Shown: positions 54,579 to 63,471 of the stretch, piece by piece | How positions within the stretch are numbered: position 1 is the stretch's first letter | Layout: every line of letters starts with the position of its first letter | Source: Pontibacter kalidii | GTDB lineage: Bacteria > Bacteroidota > Bacteroidia > Cytophagales > Hymenobacteraceae | Reading direction: 5' to 3' | NCBI RefSeq assembly: GCF_026278245.1 | Contig: NZ_CP111079.1 | Span: 4,230,501 to 4,294,500, forward strand | DNA length: 64,000 nt | The notes under the pieces: model-generated | What the model was told of the DNA's origin: nothing | Databases searched by the model: none | The model's input: the letters and a program-made list of their open reading frames with translations, nothing else | Made by a program: the position numbers and the translations under genes

Positions 54579-55142
54579 TTGGATATACTGCAGAACCACA
54601 TTCAGGCCCTGGTCTTCTGTGCCCAGTCGCCTATCAGCATCGAGGAGATCCAGCGCTGCCTACAGGAGTCGCTGGGTATGGAGGAGATACTGGTGAGCGA
54701 CGTACTGGAGGCAGTGGAGGCCATCAACGAGCAGCTGCAGGAGCAAGGCTTCGCTTTCCAGATCTATGCGATTGGGGGTGGCTACCAGTTCCTGACCAAG
54801 CCCGAGTACCAGGATACGGTCAGCACTTATCTGAAACATAAATCGAAGAAGAAATTGTCAGCGTCTGCCTTGGAGACGCTGGCCATTATTGCCTATAAAC
54901 AACCGGTTACCAGAAGCCAGATGGAGCAGATACGCGGCGTAGGCTGCGATTATGCTGTACAGCGGTTGCTGGAGAAAGAACTGATCGAGATAAAAGGCAA
55001 AGCCGACACCATTGGGCGACCGGTGCTTTATGGCACGTCGCAGAAGTTCATGGATTACTTCGGCATCAACCACATCAAAGACCTTCCGCAGCTAAAAGAT
55101 TTCGCCATCGAGGAAAACACCATTGGCGAAGCCGCCGATTAG
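54579..55142 (+). CDS. scpB: Segregation and condensation protein ScpB
   Basis: A 187-residue winged-helix protein that joins ScpA and SMC in the bacterial condensin complex. IQALVFCAQSPISIEEI opens the first winged helix, and KLSASALETLAIIAYKQPVTRSQMEQIRGV with LIEIKGKADTIGRPVLYGTSQKFMDYFG are the family core. The start is TTG at 54579, 11 bases after the DksA-like stop, so both share a transcript. scpA and smc are not in the window. Confidence 0.92.
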   Translation: MDILQNHIQALVFCAQSPISIEEIQRCLQESLGMEEILVSDVLEAVEAINEQLQEQGFAFQIYAIGGGYQFLTKPEYQDTVSTYLKHKSKKKLSASALETLAIIAYKQPVTRSQMEQIRGVGCDYAVQRLLEKELIEIKGKADTIGRPVLYGTSQKFMDYFGINHIKDLPQLKDFAIEENTIGEAAD

Positions 55143-55245
55143 CCCTTAGGGCAACCGCATCCGTATTGAACTATAGTTTTAGCAATTCCATTATTACTGC
55201 ACAACCCAGGTACAGTAGCGATACTGCATCAATAAATAAATAGCA

Positions 55246-56946
55246 ATGGCAAAATTTAACGAAAGGCCTGACCGTGATAATGCGGGCACAGGCAGAAGAG
55301 GTGCTGACAGAGACCGCTCTGACAGGCCAAACAACGACCGCGAAGGCAAGAAAATCTTTAACAGAAGAGATAAATACGAAAAATCTGACGAAGGAAGAGA
55401 AGGACGCGGAGAGCGCCGCTCGTTCGGAGACAGAGAAGATAGAAGAGGCAACGACCGCAAGCCGTTCAACGGCGACCGTCGTGAGGGAGGCGAAAAACGC
55501 CCGTACGGTGATAGAAGAGAAGGCGGAGAGCGCAAGACTTTCAACTCCGATAGGAGAGAAGGTGGCGAGCGCCGCAGCTACGGCGACAGACGCGAAGGCG
55601 GTGAGAAACGCAGCTTCAACTCCGACCGCCGCGATGACCGCAGAGGCGGAGAAGAGCGTGGCGAACGTCGCTTCAACAGCGATCGCCCGAACCGCGAAAG
55701 CGGGGAGCGCAAACCTTATGGAGATAGAGGCGACAGAAGAGAGGGAGGAGAGCGTGGTGAGCGCCGCTCGTTCAACTCGGACAGGCCGGAACGCCGCGAC
55801 AGCGACAGAAGAAGCTTTAACGCTGACAAACGTGACGACCATCGTGGGGGCGGAGATCGCCGCGAAGGAGGGGAGAGACGCTCGTTTGGAGGTGACAGAA
55901 GAGAGGGAGGCGAACGCCGCTCTTTCAGCAGCGACCGCCCACGGCGTGAAGATGGCGAACGCCGAGGCTTTAACTCAGACCGCCGTGATGAGCGCAGAGG
56001 GGGAGAAGGAAGAGAAGAACGCGGAGAGCGTAATTTCAATCGTGAAGGGAAACCATCCTATGGTGAGAAGCGCGGCTCCAGAGAAGACAGGGGCGTTAAG
56101 AGCTTTACTCCAAGAGGCCGCTCTAATGACCGTTTCCGTGGCAACGAGGAAGAACCGAAAACACCAGATTACAACCTGAACCGCTACAAAAACAACCCGC
56201 GCGTTAAAAAGAGCAGTCGTGAGGAGGAGGAGAATGACGGAACGATCCGTCTGAACCGCTACATCGCCAACGCCGGTGTGTGCTCCCGTCGTGAGGCCGA
56301 TGTGCTGATCGAGTCGGGTGAGATTAAGGTGAACGGAGAGGTGGTAACGGAGATGGGCTATAAAGTACAGCCTACTGATAATGTATACTACGGCAAGAAG
56401 CTCCTGAGCCGCGAGAAGATGGTATATGTGCTGCTCAACAAGCCAAAAGATTTCCTGACAACCACGGATGATCCGGAGGGTCGCAAAACGGTGATGAGCC
56501 TGGTGGCGAATGCTTCCAAGGAGCGCATCTTCCCGGTGGGCCGGCTGGACCGCAACACGACTGGCCTGCTGCTGTTCACCAACGACGGCGAAGTGGCGCA
56601 GAAGCTGACGCATCCGTCCAACAACATCAAAAAGATCTACCAGGTAGAGCTCGATAAGCCAATCACCAAGGCGGACTATGTAAAAGTAGCTGAAGGTGTG
56701 GAGCTGGAGGATGGCAAGGCGGAGGTGGATGACGTAGCACTGCTGGGCGAGTCTAACAAGTTCCTGGGGCTGGAGATCCATATCGGCCGTAACCGTATCG
56801 TGCGCCGTATTTTTGAGCACCTGGGTTACGATGTGGTGTCCCTGGACCGCGTGCAGTATGCCGGCCTGACAAAGAAGGACGTGCCGCGCGGCGAGTGGCG
56901 CTACCTTACCGAGAAAGAAGTGATCCAGCTGAAGTACTTCATGTAA
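55246..56946 (+). CDS. RluB/RsuA-family pseudouridine synthase with long Arg/Gly/Asp/Ser-rich N-terminal extension
   Basis: A 566-residue protein in two parts. Residues 1 to about 310 are a low-complexity run of GERRSFNSDRR / GGEKRPYGDRR units (about 10-12 residues each, over 15 units). From about 325 comes an S4 domain (IRLNRYIANAGVCSRREADVLIE) and the RsuA/RluB catalytic domain with the nucleophile Asp in GRLDRNTTGLLLFTND (about 430) and NRIVRRIFEHLGYDV. The enzyme turns uridine into pseudouridine in rRNA. The basic tail likely adds RNA contact. Such tails occur in other Bacteroidota RluB proteins. coaX starts 8 bases later. Confidence 0.9.
   Translation: MAKFNERPDRDNAGTGRRGADRDRSDRPNNDREGKKIFNRRDKYEKSDEGREGRGERRSFGDREDRRGNDRKPFNGDRREGGEKRPYGDRREGGERKTFNSDRREGGERRSYGDRREGGEKRSFNSDRRDDRRGGEERGERRFNSDRPNRESGERKPYGDRGDRREGGERGERRSFNSDRPERRDSDRRSFNADKRDDHRGGGDRREGGERRSFGGDRREGGERRSFSSDRPRREDGERRGFNSDRRDERRGGEGREERGERNFNREGKPSYGEKRGSREDRGVKSFTPRGRSNDRFRGNEEEPKTPDYNLNRYKNNPRVKKSSREEEENDGTIRLNRYIANAGVCSRREADVLIESGEIKVNGEVVTEMGYKVQPTDNVYYGKKLLSREKMVYVLLNKPKDFLTTTDDPEGRKTVMSLVANASKERIFPVGRLDRNTTGLLLFTNDGEVAQKLTHPSNNIKKIYQVELDKPITKADYVKVAEGVELEDGKAEVDDVALLGESNKFLGLEIHIGRNRIVRRIFEHLGYDVVSLDRVQYAGLTKKDVPRGEWRYLTEKEVIQLKYFM
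55310..56120 (+). repeat. Degenerate in-gene tandem repeats encoding GERRSFNSDRR-like units
   Basis: Imperfect direct repeats of roughly 30-36 bases inside the 5' half of the pseudouridine synthase gene (units such as GGCGAGCGCCGCAGC...). The repeats keep the other frames open, producing long spurious frames on both strands. Confidence 0.7.
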
Positions 56947-56953
56947 GCTAAAA

Positions 56954-57673
56954 ATGCGCAACGTCGCTGTAGACATCGGGAACACCGGCACAAAGTATGG
57001 CATCTTCGAGGAGGATGTTTTAGTGGAGCAGGGTTATTTCGGAGGGCAGGACAACCTGCCTCCATCGCTGCTAAACCATACGTTTGACCATGCCATTGTT
57101 GCCTCGGTAGGCGTAAGTGCAGAAAGTATAAAGGAGAGGCTGTCTGTGACGGGTGAGCTATTGGAGCTAACCCCGCAGGCAGCCTTGCCTGTTATAAACC
57201 TTTACAAGACGCCTCAGACACTTGGTGCTGACCGGATTGCCGCCGCTGTTGGGGCAAACTACTTCTTCCCGGGCCGCAGCTGCCTGGTGTTTGACGCGGG
57301 CACCTGCATTACCCACGATTTCGTGGATGCTCAGGGGCAGTACCATGGCGGCGGCATAGCGCCGGGGCTGCAGATGAAATTCAGGGCCCTGCATACTTTT
57401 ACACAGCGCCTGCCGTTAGTACAGCAAATCGACGAAAATTTTCCGCTGACGGGGCAAAGTACCCAGGAGTCGATTTTAAGCGGCGTTTTGGCCGGCAGCG
57501 TGGCCGAACTTAACGGCCTTATCCAGTCTTACACAGAAAAAGCCTCGGATTTAGTGGTTATACTTTGCGGGGGCGATGCAGGATTTTTTGAAAAAAAGTT
57601 AAAAGGACGCATCTTTGTAATTCCTGAACTGGTCTTGATCGGGCTTCACAGAATATTGACACATAATGTATAA
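56954..57673 (+). CDS. coaX: Type III pantothenate kinase
   Basis: A 239-residue ASKHA-fold kinase for the first step of CoA synthesis. Signatures are AVDIGNTGTKYGIF (residues 4-17, phosphate loop), GADRIAAAVGA near 91 (catalytic Asp), FDAGTCITHDFVD near 114 and GGIAPGLQMKFRALHTFTQRLP near 135. The type III enzyme does not follow the CoA feedback of type I. The end overlaps the outer-membrane-protein gene by 8 bases. In Bacteroidota coaX commonly leads this envelope cluster. Confidence 0.94.
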   Translation: MRNVAVDIGNTGTKYGIFEEDVLVEQGYFGGQDNLPPSLLNHTFDHAIVASVGVSAESIKERLSVTGELLELTPQAALPVINLYKTPQTLGADRIAAAVGANYFFPGRSCLVFDAGTCITHDFVDAQGQYHGGGIAPGLQMKFRALHTFTQRLPLVQQIDENFPLTGQSTQESILSGVLAGSVAELNGLIQSYTEKASDLVVILCGGDAGFFEKKLKGRIFVIPELVLIGLHRILTHNV

Positions 57674-58979
57674 GACACTCCGAGTACTGATAGGCCTCGC
57701 GGCACTATGCCTGGCGCATGCTACGCAGGCGCAGCTTATCGGCAATACACCCTATTCACGCTATGGCGTGGGCGAGGTCAATGAGAATTACGGTAGCATC
57801 CGCGGGGCTGGTATGGCAGGGGCAGGCATCAGCGCCGGCAACAGCTTTCAGCCAAACATCGCTAACCCGGCGCTGCTATACTATAACAGCATCACCAACT
57901 TTGACTTTAGCGCGGCGGGGCAGTTCAAGAACATAAAGAGCGAGCAGGCCTCGCAACTGGACGGAAACGCCAACCTGTACAACCTGTCGCTGGCGATACC
58001 GATCTCCAGGCGCTGGAGCACGGCCGTAGGTCTGCGGCCGTTTTCCACGGTAAACTACGAGATCAACTCCACCTCGGAGGTAGAGGGAAACCCGCAGGCC
58101 AGCATCCTGCGTCGCTATAGCGGTGAGGGTGGCCTTTCGGAGGCATACTTTGCACATGGCATCCGGCTGTTTGGCGGCCTTACCATAGGTGGTAGCGCCT
58201 CCTACATTTTCGGCAACACCATCACCGAAACAGGCAGCACCGTGCAGGACCCGGAGCAGGCAAGCGCCAGCGTGGTTAGCGTAACCCGTGTAGACCGCAC
58301 CACTTACAGAGACTTCATCTACCGCGCAGGCATCAACTACAGGCAAAAACTGAAGGATAAGCTGCACCTGAGCGTAGGGGGCGTTTATGCTTTCGCCGCT
58401 GACCTGGAGGCAGAGCGCGATATCTCCTACGAGCGCCGCGGCCCGGATGGAAGCCCGTTGCCAGGCCTGGATGGCGGGGCGCTCATCATCAATGAGGACA
58501 CCCTTAGCAGTTCCATTCACCTGCCGGCCAACTGGCGCGCGGGCATCAGCCTGGACAACGGGAGCAACCTGACGGTGTCAGCCGACTTTATCTCCCACGA
58601 GTGGTCTAAGTATAAAGGCTTTGACGGGAGCAACGATAACATGAAAGACAGCTACAAGGTGGCCCTGGGCGCGGAGTACACGCCGAATGCCAATGCCATC
58701 GACAGCTACTTTAAGCGCGTGACCTACCGTGGCGGCCTGTACTACAACGACACGCAGTTCCGCCTGAACGGAGAGGACATCAAGGACATGGGCGTAACCA
58801 CAGGCTTCACTTTCCCGCTGGGCCGTGGCACCATGTATGATCTTTATTTGTTAAACGTATCGTTGGGCTATGGCCAGCGCGGTACCACAGATAGTGGCCT
58901 GATCCAGGAAAACTACTTCCAGTTCGGCCTTGGCTTTACCGTGAACAGCCGCTGGTTCCTGAAACGGCGCATCGAGTAG
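57666..58979 (+). CDS. Outer membrane protein of the Bacteroidota coaX-lptC cluster
   Basis: A 437-residue exported protein: signal peptide (1-23, ending TQAQ), then LIGNTPYSRYGVGE and a long run of amphipathic strands with a C-terminal strand (NSRWFLKRRIE). It has the FadL/PorV-like style of Bacteroidota barrels (GAGISAGNSFQPNIANPALLYYNSITNFDF). Its function is not known; conserved neighbours suggest a part in envelope assembly, which is inference. The start overlaps coaX by 8 bases. Confidence 0.85.
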   Translation: MYKTLRVLIGLAALCLAHATQAQLIGNTPYSRYGVGEVNENYGSIRGAGMAGAGISAGNSFQPNIANPALLYYNSITNFDFSAAGQFKNIKSEQASQLDGNANLYNLSLAIPISRRWSTAVGLRPFSTVNYEINSTSEVEGNPQASILRRYSGEGGLSEAYFAHGIRLFGGLTIGGSASYIFGNTITETGSTVQDPEQASASVVSVTRVDRTTYRDFIYRAGINYRQKLKDKLHLSVGGVYAFAADLEAERDISYERRGPDGSPLPGLDGGALIINEDTLSSSIHLPANWRAGISLDNGSNLTVSADFISHEWSKYKGFDGSNDNMKDSYKVALGAEYTPNANAIDSYFKRVTYRGGLYYNDTQFRLNGEDIKDMGVTTGFTFPLGRGTMYDLYLLNVSLGYGQRGTTDSGLIQENYFQFGLGFTVNSRWFLKRRIE

Positions 58980-59002
58980 GGCACAAGTATAGCTAAAGTA
59001 TG

Positions 59003-59030
59003 AAGGCCGTTCTTGGAGCGGCCTTTTTTA
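59003..59030 (+). terminator. Rho-independent terminator
   Basis: AAGGCCG paired with CGGCCTT around a TTCTTGGAG loop, then TTTT. Confidence 0.75.
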
Positions 59031-59101
59031 TGGTGGCTCCTGCCAAACTATAAAAAGCATAAAATTTGCTACCTTCACAGAAACCGAAGTATAAACCACC
59101 C

Positions 59102-59635
59102 ATGCGAAAAGCATTTTTAGCCCTGCTGGTGCTGGCCTTTGCGGGCTTCGGCTGTGAGCGGGAGATCAAAGACCCGGATGAGGAGGAACGCTACACCGGC
59201 CCGACGGTAGAGAACCACGATGTAACCACGCTCTACAGCGACTCGGCCAAGCTGCTGATGAAGCTGCAGGCGCCGGTGCAGCAGGAGTTCGAGAGCGGCG
59301 ACGGGATCTTTCCGGAGGGCTTTTACGTGGAGTTCTACGACAAGGAGGGCAAGCTGGAGTCTACCCTGCGGGGCAACTACGGCAAGCAGGACACCCGCAC
59401 GAATTTATACTATGCCCGGGGCAACGTGGTGGTGGATAACTTGAAGAAGAAAGAGAAACTGGAGACCGAAGAGCTTTTCTGGGACCGGCGGAAAGCCAGG
59501 ATCTACACCGATAAGTTCGTGAAGATCACCACACCGGAGGAAATACTGACCGGCAAGGGCCTTACGGCTAACCAGGATTTGTCGCGCTACTCCATCAAGC
59601 AGGTAACGGGTAAATTTAATTTTAGCGAAGAATGA
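59102..59635 (+). CDS. lptC: LPS export protein LptC (lipoprotein-type)
   Basis: A 177-residue protein with a lipoprotein signal (lipobox FGC near residue 18) and the LptC beta-jellyroll core (ESGDGIFPEGFYVEFYDKEGKLESTLRGNYG, then DRRKARIYTDKFVKITTPEEILTGKGLTANQDLSRY). LptC receives LPS from LptB2FG and passes it to LptA. E. coli LptC is held by a helix; here it is lipid-anchored, as in many Bacteroidota. The stop overlaps the next small gene by 4 bases (ATGA). Confidence 0.9.
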   Translation: MRKAFLALLVLAFAGFGCEREIKDPDEEERYTGPTVENHDVTTLYSDSAKLLMKLQAPVQQEFESGDGIFPEGFYVEFYDKEGKLESTLRGNYGKQDTRTNLYYARGNVVVDNLKKKEKLETEELFWDRRKARIYTDKFVKITTPEEILTGKGLTANQDLSRYSIKQVTGKFNFSEE

Positions 59636-59805
59636 ACCGACGGCTCCTATACGTAATTCTGTTGTCGCTGGCCTTCGTGGCCATGGTGATAGGTGTGCAC
59701 CGTAGTCTGGTGGAGGACGATTTTGCAGGCAATTACTGGATCTTCATGATCGGGTTCCTGTTCTACATCCTCTACGGCTATACCAAGAAGAAAGACAGCG
59801 CCTAA
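59632..59805 (+). CDS. 57-residue two-helix membrane protein coupled to lptC
   Basis: A small gene whose ATG overlaps the lptC TGA (ATGA). The product starts MNRRLLYVILLSLAFVAMVI, has a second hydrophobic helix (YWIFMIGFLFYILYG) and a Lys-rich tail (KKKDSA). I recognise no named family. Position between lptC and the CNNM-type gene, with translational coupling, suggests it belongs to the envelope operon. Confidence 0.75.
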   Translation: MNRRLLYVILLSLAFVAMVIGVHRSLVEDDFAGNYWIFMIGFLFYILYGYTKKKDSA

Positions 59806-59827
59806 GCTGGTTTGTGTCCTGTAAACG

Positions 59828-61129
59828 ATGGTAGACCCCAGTCAGATCATACTTTTAGGCGTAGCCCTGCTGTTCTCGGCCTTTTTCTCCGGCATCGAGA
59901 TGGCGTTTATGGCCGCCAATAAGATCCAGATAGAGCTGAGCGACAAGAACGGCGTGCTCTCAGGCCGCATTCTGTGGCGCCTGCTGCAGCATCCCGCCCG
60001 CCTGAGGGGCACTACCCTGATCGGCAATACCCTGGCGCTGGTGCTGTATGGCTTCTGCATTGCCGGCGTGTTGCACCAGTTGCTCTCGGTATACCTGCCC
60101 GAGCCGCTGCAGAGCAGCCTGCTCATACTTGGGCTCCAGATTTTTGTCGCTTCAGTGGTCGTATTGCTCACGGCTGAGTTCCTGCCGCGCAGCCTGGCTG
60201 CTATCAATCCGAACAGGCTGTTGCAAGTGTTGGCCATACCTATCCTGCTGCTGTACTACCTGCTGTGGCCGGTGGTGGTGCTGATCGTGAGCCTGAGCAA
60301 GTGGGTAGCCGAGAAGTTATTCAAAATCGAGTTCTCGGAAGAGAAGCCCATGTTCGGCTTCACCGACCTCAACGCCTTTGTCAAAAACCGCCTTTACCAC
60401 CCCGAGCATGAGCAGGCCCCGGAGGTAGATCCACAGATATTCCATAACGCGCTGGAGTTTAAAACCGTGAAAGTGCGCGAGTGCATGGTGCCCCGCACCG
60501 AAATAGAGGCCGTGGAGGTGGGGGAGTCGTTGGAAGCGCTGCGCGAGGCCTTCATCAGCACCGGTCACTCCAAGATACTGGTGTATGAGGAGAGCATCGA
60601 CAACATCATCGGCTATTGCCACCAGCTGGACATGTTTCGGCAGCCGCAAAGTATAAAAGAGGTGCTGGCGCCGGTAAGCATGGTGCCGGAAAGTATGCTG
60701 GCCAGCGAGCTGTTCGTTAAGTTCGTGTCGGAGCACCGCAGCGTGGCGGTGGTAGTGGATGAGTTTGGCGGCACCTCCGGCATCGTGACCGTGGAGGATG
60801 TGATAGAGGAGATCCTGGGGGACATACAGGATGAGTACGATGTGAACGACGGACTGCTGGAGCAGGTGATACCAGATAAGGGCATGTATATCCTGAGCGC
60901 GCGCCACGAGATAGACTACCTAAATGAGAAGTATGAGCTGGACCTGCCCGAGGGCGACTACGAAACATTGGGCGGCCTGTTCTTCTCGGCCTTTGGAGAG
61001 ATACCCATGCCAGGTGACAAAGTGAAGGTTCCGCCCTTCACCATCACGGTGCTGACGATGGACGAGAACCGCATCGACGCTGTGAAGCTGGTAAAAAACA
61101 CAGAGTTTCAGGCAGATGCCAAAAACTAA
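59828..61129 (+). CDS. CNNM/CorC (hemolysin-type) membrane protein with CBS pair
   Basis: A 433-residue protein: DUF21/CNNM membrane domain (about 1-195, four helices), a CBS domain pair (about 210-335; TGHSKILVYEESIDNIIGYCH, VDEFGGTSGIVTVEDVIEEILG) and a CorC_HlyC C-terminal domain (about 345-430). The family is linked to magnesium efflux; in Bacteroidota the relative GldE is tied to gliding. The gene sits 22 bases after the small membrane gene, in the same operon as lptC. Confidence 0.92.
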   Translation: MVDPSQIILLGVALLFSAFFSGIEMAFMAANKIQIELSDKNGVLSGRILWRLLQHPARLRGTTLIGNTLALVLYGFCIAGVLHQLLSVYLPEPLQSSLLILGLQIFVASVVVLLTAEFLPRSLAAINPNRLLQVLAIPILLLYYLLWPVVVLIVSLSKWVAEKLFKIEFSEEKPMFGFTDLNAFVKNRLYHPEHEQAPEVDPQIFHNALEFKTVKVRECMVPRTEIEAVEVGESLEALREAFISTGHSKILVYEESIDNIIGYCHQLDMFRQPQSIKEVLAPVSMVPESMLASELFVKFVSEHRSVAVVVDEFGGTSGIVTVEDVIEEILGDIQDEYDVNDGLLEQVIPDKGMYILSARHEIDYLNEKYELDLPEGDYETLGGLFFSAFGEIPMPGDKVKVPPFTITVLTMDENRIDAVKLVKNTEFQADAKN

Positions 61130-61204
61130 ACAGCAGGATAAAAATTTTGAATTTTAGCCTGATTAACCTTATTTTGCACAATCCTTTTATAAGTTACATA
61201 AAGA

Positions 61205-63316
61205 ATGGCATTAATTAACAAGATTAGAGAGAAGTCTGGTTGGGCTGTAGGCGCCATTGCCATCGGGCTTGGTGTGTTTGTGGTAGGCGGCGATCTGCTG
61301 GGGCCAAACTCCAGGCTCCTGGGCGGCAACGCAAACACAGTAGGCGAAATAGCCGGTGAGGAGATTGACTACCAGGAGTTTGACAATGTACTGCAGCAGG
61401 TAAAGGCTGACTATGAGAACCGCGTGGGCCGTGCCGCCTCCGAGGGCGAGCTGGCGATGCTGCGTGAGCAGGCCTGGAACCAGCTGATCTTTAAGATTGT
61501 GCTGGAGAAGGAGTACGACCGCCTGGGCCTGGAGGTAACAGATGAAGAGCTGGCCGACATGGTACAGGGCAATAACATACACCCTGCCGTGATGCAGGCG
61601 TTCGCGAACCCGCAGACCGGCGAGTTCGACCGCAGCCAGGTGCTGCAGTACCTGCAGAACCTGGACCAGACCGGCACGCGCCAGATGTGGGTTGGCTTTG
61701 AGCAGAGCATCGCTGAAGACCGCCTGCAGAGCAAGTATGCCAACCTCATCAGCAAGACGGTTTACGTAACCGGCGCGGAGGCAAAGAGCTTTTACCAGGC
61801 ACAGAATGCGGCTGCCAGCGTGAAAGTGCTGCTCGTGCCATACAGCGTTATCTCAGACTCAGCCGTTTCGGTAACAGATGCCCAGCTGAAGGACTACTAC
61901 GAGCGCAACAAAGAGCTTTACAAAGTAGAGGATGGCCGTACCATCGAGTTTGTGACCATTCCGGTAACTGCCTCTAAGGAGGACAGCACCTACTATAACG
62001 AGGAGTTCACCACTATCACAGAGCAGTTTGCCAGCGCGACAAACGATTCCGCTTTCGTGAACGCAAACTCTGACGTGCCTTTCAACGGCACCTACGTAAA
62101 CCCGGGCGACCTGCCGGAGGAGCTGCGCAAGCAACTGCCGCTGCAGGAAGGCAAAGTATACGGCCCGTACACCAGCAACAGCACGGTAACCCTGTTCAAG
62201 GTAACGGATGCCAGAACTGCTGATAAGAGCGCAGTAAAGGCAAGCCACATCCTGATCCGTCCGGAGAGCGACACGCCGGAAGGTAAAGCCGCTGCCAAGG
62301 CAAAGGCACAGGACGTACTCGCGCAGCTTAAGAATGGTGCTGACTTCGCGCAAATGGCCGCGCAGTATGGCTCAGACGGTACTGCCTCCCGCGGCGGTGA
62401 CTTGGGCTGGTTCCCGGAGGGCCAGATGGTGCCGGCATTCGAGAAAGCCGTATTCGGCTTTAGCGGTACCGGCTTGCTGCCAAACCTAGTGGAGACCGAG
62501 TATGGCTACCACATCGTAAAAGTAACAGAGCCTAAGACCAAGGATTCGTATAAGATCGCCGCCATTCAGCGCTCCATCGAGCCAAGCGAATCTACCCGCG
62601 ATGCTGCCTATGCCGTTGCCGACGAATTGGCTGGTACAAGTGGTAACACGGAGGAGTTCCGTAATAATGTGGAGGCTAACAAATCACTGGTGAAAGAGGA
62701 AGCTGCCAACATCGGTAAAAACCAGGTGCTGGTAAACAACCTCTCTGCTGCCCGTGAGCTGGTTCGCTGGACATATGGCAAAGACACAGAGGTAGGCGAT
62801 GTTTCCCCGGTATTCGAGATCAATGACCAGTTTGTGGTGGCTACGCTTACGGGTAAGCGCGAGAAAGGCTATGCCTCCATCAACGATGAGGATGTGCGTA
62901 ACGAGGTGACTGCCGCTGTACGTGAGGAGCTGAAGGCGAAGCAGATTATCGAAAAGCTGCAGGGCCAGAAAGGCTCGCTGGACCAGGTGGCCGCAGCCTA
63001 TGGTCCGGATGCTATCGTGAGAACCGCTGATAACGTAACGTTTGCCTCTGCTTCTATCCCAGGTGTGGGTGTAGAGCCAGTGGCAGTAGGGAAGGCCTTC
63101 GGCCTGAAGCCAGGTGGCCGCACGGCTCCGTTTGAAGGCCAGGCCGGCGTGCTGATCGTAGAGTTGACAAACCTGAACCCGGCGCCGGAGATCGATGACT
63201 TCTCTAACGTGAAGCAGCAGATCCTGACCACGCGCGCCAGCCGCGCCGAGACCCAGGCTTTCGAGGCTATCAAGGAAAAATCCGAGATTGTAGACAACCG
63301 CGTGCGCTTCTTCTAA
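61205..63316 (+). CDS. PpiD/SurA-like peptidyl-prolyl isomerase (membrane-anchored)
   Basis: A 703-residue periplasmic chaperone/isomerase. One N-terminal transmembrane helix (about 10-32) is followed by a SurA_N-like domain (about 45-180), a parvulin PpiC domain (about 345-445; ASHILIRPESD to TEYGYHIVKV) and a long helical C-terminal domain. It folds newly exported outer membrane proteins in the periplasm. The conserved coaX-lptC-CNNM-ppiD order is typical of Bacteroidota. A strong terminator follows. Confidence 0.92.
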   Translation: MALINKIREKSGWAVGAIAIGLGVFVVGGDLLGPNSRLLGGNANTVGEIAGEEIDYQEFDNVLQQVKADYENRVGRAASEGELAMLREQAWNQLIFKIVLEKEYDRLGLEVTDEELADMVQGNNIHPAVMQAFANPQTGEFDRSQVLQYLQNLDQTGTRQMWVGFEQSIAEDRLQSKYANLISKTVYVTGAEAKSFYQAQNAAASVKVLLVPYSVISDSAVSVTDAQLKDYYERNKELYKVEDGRTIEFVTIPVTASKEDSTYYNEEFTTITEQFASATNDSAFVNANSDVPFNGTYVNPGDLPEELRKQLPLQEGKVYGPYTSNSTVTLFKVTDARTADKSAVKASHILIRPESDTPEGKAAAKAKAQDVLAQLKNGADFAQMAAQYGSDGTASRGGDLGWFPEGQMVPAFEKAVFGFSGTGLLPNLVETEYGYHIVKVTEPKTKDSYKIAAIQRSIEPSESTRDAAYAVADELAGTSGNTEEFRNNVEANKSLVKEEAANIGKNQVLVNNLSAARELVRWTYGKDTEVGDVSPVFEINDQFVVATLTGKREKGYASINDEDVRNEVTAAVREELKAKQIIEKLQGQKGSLDQVAAAYGPDAIVRTADNVTFASASIPGVGVEPVAVGKAFGLKPGGRTAPFEGQAGVLIVELTNLNPAPEIDDFSNVKQQILTTRASRAETQAFEAIKEKSEIVDNRVRFF

Positions 63317-63335
63317 GCCAACCGGTATACCTTAT

Positions 63336-63370
63336 AAAAGAGCCACTCCTGCAGGAGTGGCTCTTTTTTT
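63336..63370 (+). terminator. Rho-independent terminator after the PpiD-like gene
   Basis: Perfect palindromic stem AAAAGAGCCACTCC/GGAGTGGCTCTTTT, followed by a T run. Confidence 0.9.
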
Positions 63371-63471
63371 ATGCGGCAAAGTATAGCCATCGTTACATCG
63401 CTCAGAAATCAGCCTGCCAAAACCAAACTGATTCAGTATATTCATAGTTAAGAAGAAAGACATACAGAGAG

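Noticed and set aside
55274..56179. 301-codon plus-strand frame within the pseudouridine synthase gene
   Set aside because: Kept open by the in-gene repeats; Ala/Thr/Glu-rich product without a fold, and the main frame carries the enzyme.
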